From the NCBI GenBank assembly GCA_019636215.1, contig JAHBXZ010000005.1, forward strand, positions 212,420-276,419: a stretch of DNA of 64,000 bases, read 5' to 3'. Positions within the stretch are counted from its first letter, which is position 1, and the number at the start of each line of letters is the position of its first letter. Below are positions 42,241-51,500 of the stretch, one piece after another. Position numbers and translations under genes: made by a program. Under the pieces are notes generated by a model that had not been told where the DNA came from, made no database searches, and worked only from the letters and a program-made list of their open reading frames with translations. The DNA comes from Planctomycetota bacterium. GTDB lineage: Bacteria > Planctomycetota > UBA8742 > UBA2392.

Positions 42241-44337
42241 TCACTCCAAGGGCCGCATTACCCATACGAGACCGAATCGCCCGCTTCTAATGCAGACCAC
42301 TGCAGCCCCATCTCTCTCGCTCACCTTTGGCATACTTGTGTCGGTACTCCAACTTCGACCAAGGGTCAGACCACAAACTGCGCCAGCGTAAGTCAGCCAA
42401 ACTTCTCCTTCCCAACAGACTGCGCAAATAACCTTTGAATGCGCATCAGCAGCCATTGCGCTGATACCACTCGGCGCAAGATGGACAAACGTGGTCGAAC
42501 TGCCACCAATCAGGCCTTCCATCCAATAAACTCGCGATGCCGAAGCTACGTGAACGTGAGCAATGCGCGACCCCACTTTGCCTAACACCTGGCCGTGGTG
42601 CGCACCCGAGTATGAAAACACCGTCGTTGTCACCAGCGTCGTCATATTCAACAACAAGGTGTCCCCGTGCGAACTGGCCACGGCACAATGACCTCCGCCT
42701 AGTAACGACAGTTGGGTCGGTACTTTACCGATCGTTACAGACCCGACTCGCGTAGCAATCTTTGTGAAACGCCAAAACGATACCGTACCCTGAATGCAGC
42801 CCACTGCCAACTCGTTGTCTTCACGCCGGAAATCTAAGCAGGTGATCGAAGTCAGACACGAAAACTGATATTGTAGTCTCGGGTGGTTTTCACCCGTCCA
42901 CACGAAAACAGACCCATCTTCGAATCCGGCAATAACCATCTTGCAACTCTCGAAGGCGAGTATGGCTCGCACCGGGTGACTTGGGCCTCGAAGCGAGTAC
43001 AGAAGCTTCCCTACTTCGGCATCCCACACGCATACGGTTCCGGTAGAATCGCCGCTAGCAATTCTGATGGAGTCACGCGCAAGGTGGTCGTCTGAAACAG
43101 CCCAAGCAGTAACGCCGCCAGAATGACCTCCATCTACAGGAAACTCGCACATTGATCGCCACGACTCAGTGCTCCATTTTGCAATCTGACCGTCTGCGGA
43201 TCCGGTAATGACCGATGAAGGGCTATTGAGAGCACAGATTGCAGTGATAGGTACCTTGGGAACAACGGTGTCGAGTTGCCTTGCGCCACCCTGCCACAAA
43301 TGCATACCGCCAACGTGAAAGGAGAGAAGCACTCCGTTTCCAACTGCAACCGCATCAACTACCCGCTGCTTATCACAAACGATCTCCTGCTTCACTTTAC
43401 CACTAGCCAAATCCCAAATTTTCAAGTCACCGGAGTTCCCAACGGTCAAGAGACGACCATCTCCAAGCGCAACCCACTTCGTTGTATACTCGTGAGGCCT
43501 CCATTTTCGCGAGATTGTGCACCCGGCAATGTCCCAGACAATGGTATCTCCACCAAAACGATTTCCCAGAATTACGCAGCCCAGCGTATCGTCGACCCCT
43601 ACTACTTCCATGTCCTGAACGTCATCGACCGGATAAGCAGTTGCCAGATCAACTTCATACCTGACCGCAAGCGTCACTGTGTCCATAAGTACCAACTTTG
43701 ACGGAATTACAGAAAGGGCGATTCTATTATTTGTGCTAGCCAAAGCCATACCACTGGCTTGTCCGGGCACTTGTAATTCGCCGCTTGACGATCCATCCGA
43801 GACGCGAACAGAAACTAGCCTATCCTTCAACGCGACGACAAGCGTGTCGCCTTCATTGGCGACCACTATGGCACTAACCTCGGAACGAAACTCGTAAGTA
43901 TGCAAGACTTCGCCCGAGGTCAAATCCCACAGGAACACCTGACCGTTAGAACTCCGGGAGACAAGGCACTGAGTAGACCCACGCCTTGCACGACAGAGCG
44001 ATCTTACACTGTCACCAGCATTCCAATTGCCCGAAAGGGGGATCGAGAAGCGCGAGTAAAGCCGCAGCGACTTCTCATTGCCGGCTACCGGGGCAATTGG
44101 AGGACGACCGCGTCCGTAGTAGTCCCTAGTTGGTGCGTGGCTCTCCGCGGCCCCCGGTTTTGCGCTTGCATTGGAATTGCTGTAGCCTTGAATGTCCTTG
44201 CAATCCTCCAGGCGTTTCGGTTGCCCGCAAGATGCCAAACCAAGGACAAACATCAGAATACCCAGCGTAACACTTAGGTGAGTGTTACGCTGGGTGACCG
44301 AGCTACGAGTGTTGGGCGGTGGAGTCATCGCTCCCAC
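42241..44337 (-). CDS. WD40-like beta-propeller lipoprotein
   Basis: A 698-residue protein (695 if it begins at ATG 44328 instead of GTG 44337). A hydrophobic segment ends in lipobox LASC. The rest is made of WD40-type repeats: NGQVFLWDLTSGEVLHTYEF, GDLKIWDLASGKVKQE, DGQIAKWSTESWRSM, TGTVCVWDAEVGKLLYSL, DGSVFVWTG, GTVSFWRFTK. Two seven-bladed propellers would fit the length. The gene is noticeably richer in A and T, with codon use unlike its neighbours, which suggests recent acquisition. It lies between the RHS fragment and the RAYT. A perfect 14-base palindrome falls inside its leader-peptide coding sequence (44261-44294). Confidence 0.85.
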   Translation of the reverse strand: MGAMTPPPNTRSSVTQRNTHLSVTLGILMFVLGLASCGQPKRLEDCKDIQGYSNSNASAKPGAAESHAPTRDYYGRGRPPIAPVAGNEKSLRLYSRFSIPLSGNWNAGDSVRSLCRARRGSTQCLVSRSSNGQVFLWDLTSGEVLHTYEFRSEVSAIVVANEGDTLVVALKDRLVSVRVSDGSSSGELQVPGQASGMALASTNNRIALSVIPSKLVLMDTVTLAVRYEVDLATAYPVDDVQDMEVVGVDDTLGCVILGNRFGGDTIVWDIAGCTISRKWRPHEYTTKWVALGDGRLLTVGNSGDLKIWDLASGKVKQEIVCDKQRVVDAVAVGNGVLLSFHVGGMHLWQGGARQLDTVVPKVPITAICALNSPSSVITGSADGQIAKWSTESWRSMCEFPVDGGHSGGVTAWAVSDDHLARDSIRIASGDSTGTVCVWDAEVGKLLYSLRGPSHPVRAILAFESCKMVIAGFEDGSVFVWTGENHPRLQYQFSCLTSITCLDFRREDNELAVGCIQGTVSFWRFTKIATRVGSVTIGKVPTQLSLLGGGHCAVASSHGDTLLLNMTTLVTTTVFSYSGAHHGQVLGKVGSRIAHVHVASASRVYWMEGLIGGSSTTFVHLAPSGISAMAADAHSKVICAVCWEGEVWLTYAGAVCGLTLGRSWSTDTSMPKVSERDGAAVVCIRSGRFGLVWVMRPLE
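44261..44294. promoter_or_regulatory. Perfect 14-bp inverted repeat within the WD40-like signal sequence
   Basis: CCCAGCGTAACACT (44261-44274) and AGTGTTACGCTGGG (44281-44294) around TAGGTG. In the message this is a strong hairpin some 35-75 nt after the start codon. Confidence 0.75.
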
Positions 44338-44514
44338 TTCTTGTCAACCTTAGTGCCGTTTCTGTTGGGGTAGATCTCATCGCGTGTTCTGGACGCAGGA
44401 GCGGTTGGACCCGAAATCGCGAACTTGTCGACTCGTTCTTCCTTGCTACCGTCCTTTTCGATCAGTGACGTAAGCGTCCATGACCAAGAGCCCATTACTA
44501 TCTCTGCTACAAAA

Positions 44515-44569
44515 GGGGTCAGGCTACTTTTTATTGTCAGGTATCATATCGTTTTCTATACTAACCACC
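44515..44569 (+). promoter_or_regulatory. Promoter of the RAYT gene overlapping a REP half-element
   Basis: GGGGTCAGGC at 44515-44524 is the REP motif. TTGTCA (44534-44539), a 17-base spacer and TATACT (44557-44562) form a good promoter whose start point would be about one base before the ATG at 44570, so the message may be leaderless. Confidence 0.6.
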
Positions 44570-45424
44570 ATGCCGCGTCCACTCCGTCTTGCCCCTGCCG
44601 GCCTTTGTTTTCATGTTATCAACCGGGGCAATGGCCGCGCGACGGTATTCCACAAACCGGAGGACTACGCGGCCTTTCTGCGTATCCTGGCCTTGGGCTG
44701 CGAACGCATTGACATGCGCCTGCTGGCCTGGTGCATGATGCCGAACCACTTTCACCTTGTGCTGTGGCCACTGCGCGATGGCGACCTGGCCCGCTGGATG
44801 CAGTGGGTCACCACCTGCCACGTGCGGCGTTATCACCGGCATTACAAGGGCAGCGGCCATGTGTGGCAGGGGCGCTACAAGGCCTTTGTGGCCCAGGACA
44901 CCTCGTACTTGCTGACCATGCTGCGGTACGTGGAGCGCAACCCGGTGCGCGCCGGGCTGGCGGCCCGGGCCGAGGAATGGCCATGGTCGAGTGCGCGGTT
45001 TGCGGGGTCTGGCTTGGCGGGGTCTGGCTCCTTTTCGGCGGGCAGTATCGCCGAAAGGGTGCCTGACCCCATGAGTGGCGGCGACACTGGAAGTTCGATG
45101 GGGTCAGGCACTTTTTCTCGCATACTGCCGCGAGAAAAAGAGCCAGACCCCTACGACCCCTATGACCCTCTGGGCTATCTGCCCTGTCGGACCTTGGAAG
45201 CCTACTGGGTTGCCGGGCCGGTGCCGCGGCCGAAGTCCTGGCTGGGCTTTGTGAACCGGCCGGATCGTGAAAAAGACCTGAAGCTGATCCGGGCGTCGGT
45301 CAACCGCGGCACGCCTTTGGGCGAACCCGATTGGCAGCAAAAGCTGGCGGCCAGACTTGGCCTGGAAAGCACTCTGCGGCCCCGGGGTCGGCCGTCCAAA
45401 GAGCCGGCGCAAGACAAGCGTTAG
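44570..45424 (+). CDS. REP-associated tyrosine transposase (RAYT, TnpA_REP)
   Basis: A 284-residue single-domain HUH transposase. The family opening MPRPLRLAPAGLCFHVINRG is clear, the HUH motif is in MMPNHFHLVL (about residue 60), and the nucleophile Tyr is in RYVERNPVRAGL (about 120). Related proteins nick and move REP hairpins as single-stranded DNA. Between the catalytic core and the conserved end (LGYLPCRTLEAYWV) the coding sequence contains two inverted REP hairpins (45019-45070 and 45100-45151), translated in frame as Gly/Ser-rich residues with VPDP and EPDP. The basic C-terminal tail (RPRGRPSKEPAQDKR) suits DNA binding. ATG 44570 is the family start, though there is no ribosome site because the message appears leaderless. 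Confidence 0.92.
   Translation: MPRPLRLAPAGLCFHVINRGNGRATVFHKPEDYAAFLRILALGCERIDMRLLAWCMMPNHFHLVLWPLRDGDLARWMQWVTTCHVRRYHRHYKGSGHVWQGRYKAFVAQDTSYLLTMLRYVERNPVRAGLAARAEEWPWSSARFAGSGLAGSGSFSAGSIAERVPDPMSGGDTGSSMGSGTFSRILPREKEPDPYDPYDPLGYLPCRTLEAYWVAGPVPRPKSWLGFVNRPDREKDLKLIRASVNRGTPLGEPDWQQKLAARLGLESTLRPRGRPSKEPAQDKR
45019..45151. repeat. Inverted pair of 52-bp REP hairpins (BIME-like) inside the RAYT gene
   Basis: Copy 1 (45019-45070) runs from GGGGTCTGGCTCCTTTTC to GGGTGCCTGACCCC. Copy 2 (45100-45151) runs from GGGGTCAGGCACTTTTTC to AAAAAGAGCCAGACCCC. Copy 2 is the reverse complement of copy 1 in its ends and in the loop (GGCAGTAT), while the inner stem differs by paired changes (CGGCG/CGCCG against CTCGC/GCGAG). 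They are 29 bases apart. Confidence 0.9.
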
Positions 45425-45538
45425 CAATCCCTGACGGCTCGCATCCCCCACCGCTGCTTGCACTTAGACCAAGCCCGCGTTCTATGAAATCGTTGGAACC
45501 GGCCTTGCCTTGGTTGCGTCCCAATGCCATGAAAATGC

Positions 45539-45556
45539 GTGCCCCCTTTGGGGCAT
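45539..45556 (+). promoter_or_regulatory. Small hairpin in the leader of the alpha-2-macroglobulin gene
   Basis: TGCCCC-cttt-GGGGCA (45540-45555), followed by a T-rich stretch and then the ribosome site. Could be an attenuator or a stabilising leader hairpin. Confidence 0.3.
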
Positions 45557-45583
45557 CTGGTGTTTTGTCGCGGAGAACTCTCC

Positions 45584-48500
45584 ATGTCACTTTCCTTCAA
45601 GCGCAAATCGTTGTTCGGCGGCCTGGCGGCGGCACTTGTGATCGGGCTGGCCACGGTTCTGGTCGGCGTCACAATGGCCGAGGACAAGCCAGACATGCTG
45701 GCCGAGGGCGACAAGCAGTTCGCCGAGAAAAGCTACCGCAAGGCCTATGAAGCCTACGAGGCCTATCTCAAGGACACGCCCGGCAGCACTGAGACGTTTC
45801 GAGTGCGGCTGCGCATGGGCCACTGCCAGGCCCAGCTGCGCAACTTTGACAAGGCCGAGAAAGACCTCATCGCGCTGGCCGACAGCGAAGGCTTGACCGA
45901 CCTGCAGCGCGCGCGTGCCAACTACCGCCTTGGGCACTTCTTTGCAGACCGCCCGCACTACTATTACGAGAACAGCAAGGGTGAGCGCGCCTGGGGCCAG
46001 TGGATCCAGGACGGCCAGTACCGCGACGTAAGCCGCAGCGACGCCGAGAGCGCCAAGAACCGGCTGGTGAAGTCAGCCGAAATCCTGGTGCCGCTGGGTC
46101 GCAAGGCCGCCACCGAGGTAGGCACCAAGGGTGCAGAGGCCGTGGCGCTTGTAGAGGAAGCCTTCAACGCATCACTTGACGCGGCCGCAGCCTGGCATTC
46201 CTGGCAATACCATCAGCCGCAGAAACCGTTGCAGGTGGATTACCTGGACGACAACGGCCAGAAGCAGGCCTACACCATCTGGTATCACCCGTTTGAGGAC
46301 CGAGCCGAGATTCTCAAGCGCCACGACGAAGCAGCCGAGATCGGCGTAATGCTGGAAGCGATGGCCAAGTCGCTGCTGGTGCAGAAGCGCGCCTTTGAAC
46401 CCGAGATCCAGAAGGCCATTGATGCCGCGCTGGGCAAGGGCCGCAACATGGCTGCCCTGGCCACGTACCGCCGCGGGACCTTCCTGGTGTCACTGTGCCA
46501 GATAGACGACTGGGACATGATGCAGGTGCTGTACCACCCCAAGATGGAGCACTTCGACCCGCTGGCCGCCGACAACAACCCGGTGCCCACCTTTGCCAAA
46601 GTGTGGGCCGAGTACCAGGACACACCCTATGCCGATGACGCGCAGTACATGATCGGCTTTCTGTACCAGCAGGTGGGCCGCCACGCCGAGGCCGCCAAGG
46701 CCTACGAGACCCTGATCAACGCCAAGAACTTTGAGAACAGCACCGAGCGCATCAGCGCCCAGCACAACCTGCAACAGATCAAGGCCCAGCGCGCCACCGT
46801 GCGCACCATCGCGCAGGCCGACGCCATCAAGGAAGGAAAGGAAACCCGGCGCTGGAGCAACTTTTCAGGCTGGTACTGGCGCCGCCATGTGGGCACAGAC
46901 CGCAGCGTGTTCAAGAAGGACGAGCGCCTTGGCCTGTGGATTGAAACGCGCAACGCGGCGCGGTACGAGCTGCGCGTGCGCACCTTCAACCTGCCGGGGC
47001 TGTTGAAGGACCGCCGGTTCCTGGATGCCCACGCCGCGGGCCTGCCCAGCATCGGCGACGAGACGCTGCTGCCGCTGATCGATGGCTACATCGGCGAAAA
47101 GGTGTTCAACAAGGAATACGCCACCGGCGACGAAGGCCAGCACAAGTTCAGCCAGATGCAGTTCGAACTGCCCGAGCGCCTTCCCGCCGGCAGCTACATC
47201 ATCGAGATTGACACCGGCGGCGTGATTGACCGCCGCCTGTTCAGCATCACCGAGGCCCAGGTTGTGCTGCAGACGTACAGCGCAACGGAGAACCTGCTGC
47301 TGTTCGTCGACAGCAAAACCGGCGCGCCAATTGCCGACAGCACGGTGACCTACAAGCGCTGGAAGCAGTGGTGGGATCGCGAAGTATACCGCTGGCGCGT
47401 GGACACCAGCACCTACCGCACCGACGCCCAGGGCCGAGTGCGTATCCCGACGGCCGGGAACTCCGATTGGGATGGCTACCTGGTGTTTGCCGAAAACCAG
47501 GGCCGCCACGCCTTTGTGCAAAGCAGTTTCCCGTGGTGGCAGCGCCGCGGCTACAACGACTACAACCGCTATGACACCCGCATGTTCCAGACCACGGATC
47601 GCCCCGTGTACCGGCCCGGCGACACCGTATTCGGCAAGATCATCATGCGCCAGCGCGACGGCGGCGAATGGAAGAACATCGCCGGCGGCGACTTCTCGCT
47701 GGAGATCTACAACCCCAAGGGCGAACAGAAGTACAAGAAGCTGCTGCGTGCCGGCAAGTTCGGCGCCATCGAGTACGAGCTTCCACTGGACAAAGACGCC
47801 GGCCTGGGTGCCTGGTACTACTACCTGCGCACGGCCACCGGCAACTGGCTGGGCAGCGGCAACTTCCAGGTTGAGGAATACAAGAAGCCCGAGTTCGAAG
47901 TCTCCGTAAGCCCGCCCGAAAAGCCTGTCAAACTGGGCGAGGCCGTAAGCGCCACGATCAAGGCCGAGTATTACTTCGGCGGCCCGGCCGCCGGCGCGGA
48001 TGTCACCTACAAGGTGTTCCGCGACTTCTACTTCCACAGCGTGTACTTCCCGCGCCGCTTTGACTGGCTGTACAACTGGAACACGCCGCTTTACTACGGC
48101 ACTCCCGACCAGCAGTTCCACCGCAACTCTGCCAGCGAACTGGTGCTGGAAGGCAGCGGCAAACTGAGTGAATCCGGCGAACTGGTCATTGAATGGAACA
48201 CCCAGAAGGCCCTGGCCGACTGGGCCGAGTTCGACCACCAGTTCCGCGTGGAAGCCCAGGTGACCGATGCCTCGCGCCGCACCATCAGCGGCCAGGGCAG
48301 TGTGCGGGCCTTGCGCCGCGCGTTCTTTGCCTTTGTCGACAACAAGCTGGGCTACTATCGCGTTTCGGACTTCGCCGACGTCGAAGTGCGCACAGTGACC
48401 GCCGACGACAAGCCGGTGCAGGCCAAGGGCCAGCTCGAAATCCACAAGGTCACGTTTGCCGAGCGCACGGACGAAAAGACCGGCATGCCCCGCGTGGACG

Positions 48501-51500
48501 AACACAAGACGTTGATCAGCACCATGGACATGTCCACCGACGAACGCGGTCTGGCAAGCTGGCGCGAAAAGCTGAAAGAAGCCGGCACCTTTGAACTGGT
48601 CTTTCGCACCAAGGATGAATGGGGCAGCGAGATTGCGGGCTCAACGCGCATCCTGGTCAAGGCTGATACCTGGATGCCCGGCAGCTTCCGCTTCGGGACT
48701 CTCAGCCTGGTTGCGCAGCAGCGCGTCTACACCCAGGGCGAGAAGGCCAAGGTGCTGCTTGCCAGCGACTTCCGCGACGCCTGGATGCTGGTCAGCGTAA
48801 TGGCCGGCACCGAGGTGGTCAGCCAGAGCTTTGTGAACATGCAGGAAGTGCAGGGCCAGCTTGAGATCGAGCTGACCATCAACCGTTCCCACGTGCCGAA
48901 CTTCCACATCAACGTAATGACAGTGCGCGACGGCGAGATCAACACCAGCACCCTTGAGATGTTCGTGCCGCCGGACGACCAGTTCCTGGACGTGCAGGTG
49001 ACCACCGACAAGCCCTGGTACCTGCCCGGCGACAAGGGCGTCTTCACCATCACCGCCAAGGACAAGTTCGGCAAGCCCGCCATGGCGGAGTTTGCCATGA
49101 CGGTGTTTGACCGCAGCATCACCTACATCATGCCCGACCGCATTCCGAACATCATGAAGCACTTTTATGGTGACCGGCGCGGATACAACCTGAACTACAT
49201 CAACAGCTATCACACCCAGGTCGGCCCGCGCCAGTGGGACAAACAGAAGTATGAAGCGTTCCGTTACTACGGCGCGCCGCTGGGCTGGGGCGTGAACAAC
49301 TGGCTGGAGTGGGAACGCAACTCGTTTGACTTTGACAACCCGGCCAGCAAATCCGACCGCTTCAAGGCCGGATTTGACGGCGATGCCAAGAAGTTGGAAC
49401 GCGAAAGTAACAGCGCCGGCAAACCCGGCGGGCAAGCGGGCGCCCAGGGTCTGGGTGGCGGTGGCGGCAGCTTCCGCCGCAATCGCGGCGATGGCCCGAT
49501 GGATTCTGCCAAGGAAGCAATGGACTCCCAGGACGAAGGGGGCGCGCCTGCGCCGGCCGCCAGGGCCATGGAAAAGAAAGCCCTGAAGGACGACGGCGGC
49601 GAGTCCGACAAGAACGAGTTCGGCGAACTGGCCAAGCAGGCCGAACAGGAAGGCAACGCCGTTCCGCGCCTGCGCAGCAACTTCAAGGACAGCGCGTTTT
49701 ACAGCCACAGCGTGACCACCGGCCCCGATGGCACGGCAACGGTGGAAGTGACATTCCCCGACAACCTGACGGACTGGCGCATCGCCCTGCGCGGCATCAC
49801 CCAGGCTGCACAGGTCGGCGAGACTTTCACCAGCGTAAAGGTCACCAAGCAGCTGATCCTGCGTGACCAGGGCCCGCGCTTCTTTGTGGAAGGCGACGTG
49901 GTGACCCTTTCGGGCATCATCATGAACCGTTACGCGCAGGATGTTGCGGTGGACGCCAAGCTGACCCTGAACCCGCTGGACAGCGCCACCAAGGAAGAAG
50001 CCCGGCTGTTCTGCGGGTACGAACTGTTCCCGGAGACACCCGACAGCCGCAGCATCACCGTCAAGGCCAACAGCGAAGTGCGCGTGGACTGGATGGTGCG
50101 CATGACCCGCAGCGGCCTGTTCCGCATCCGCATGGCGGCGCTGAGTGCACTGGAATCGGACGCCACACAGAAGGACTTTAACTGCAAGGTTCGCGGCGCG
50201 GAGCTTTACCAGGCCGTCAACGCCGTGATCAAGGACGGAGAAACCAGCCAGAGCTTTGAAGTGACCCTGCCCGAGAAGCTGGACCCGGAGCAGACCAAGC
50301 TGGACCTGATGCTCAGCCCGTCCGTGGCCGCGCTGGCCATGGATGCCATTCCGTACCTGCTTGAGTTCCCCTACGGCTGCGTCGAGCAGACCATGAGCCG
50401 CTTCCTGCCCGCGGTCGTGGTGCGCAAGACGCTGTCCGACGCCGGCATCAGCCTGGAAGACATCGGGCAGCGCCGCGCGCAACTGGCCTACGACGGCACC
50501 AACCCGCAGGCCGCCTACTGGTACAAGCACAACCCGGTGTTCAGCACCGCCACCATGAACGCCATCATTGAGGCCGGGCTCAAGCGCCTTGCCATCATGC
50601 AGCAGGGTGACGGCGGCTGGGGCTGGTGGCAGTACGGCAACAGCGACACATACATGAGCGCCTATGTCGTCTATGGCCTGCAGACGGCCAAGAACGCGGG
50701 CGTGGCCTTTGATACCTCCATGCTGGATCGCGGCGTAAACTTCCTCTCGGCGCAGGCCCGCCGCGAGAAAGACCTGCACCGTGCCGCATACATCGCCTGG
50801 ACGCTCAGCTTTGCCGGCAAGGCCGACAAGGAACTGCTGGATAAAGTGTACGACCGCCGCGACGACCTTACGCACCTCAGCCGCAGCATGATCTGCATGG
50901 CCCAGTGGCTGGCCGGCGACAAAGAACGCGCACGCATCCTGGTAAGCAACATTGAAGACTACCGCAAGGAAGACACCAAGCTGGGCACCGTGTGGTGGGA
51001 CGGCGGCAAGCAGTACTGGTGGTGGTACAACGACAAGATTGAGACCAACGCGTTTGTCATGCAGGCCATCACCATGGTGGACCCGGGCAACAAGTTCCTG
51101 GACCAGCACGTGCGCTGGCTTGCCCAGAACCGCAAGGGCTCACGCTGGAACAGCACCAAGGACACCAGTCACGCCGTGCAGGCCCTGATGGGCTTTGCCA
51201 AGGCCCGTGGCGAACTGTCACGCACCTTCAGCGTCAGCGTCAAGATGGACGGCAAGACGATCAAGACCTGGGAGGTCACGCCCCAGAACGTGTTCGCACT
51301 GCAGACCAACCTTCGCCTTGACGGCAGCCAGCTGACGCCCGGCAAGCACCTGTTCACGATCGAGCGCACCGGCGGCGAAGGCAAGGTGTACTTCAGCAGC
51401 TTCTGCAGTTACTTCAGCAAGGAAGACAAGCTGCCCGCCACCGGCAACGAGATCCACATTGAGCGCAAGTACGTCAAGCTGGTCGAGAAGACCGTTGAAG

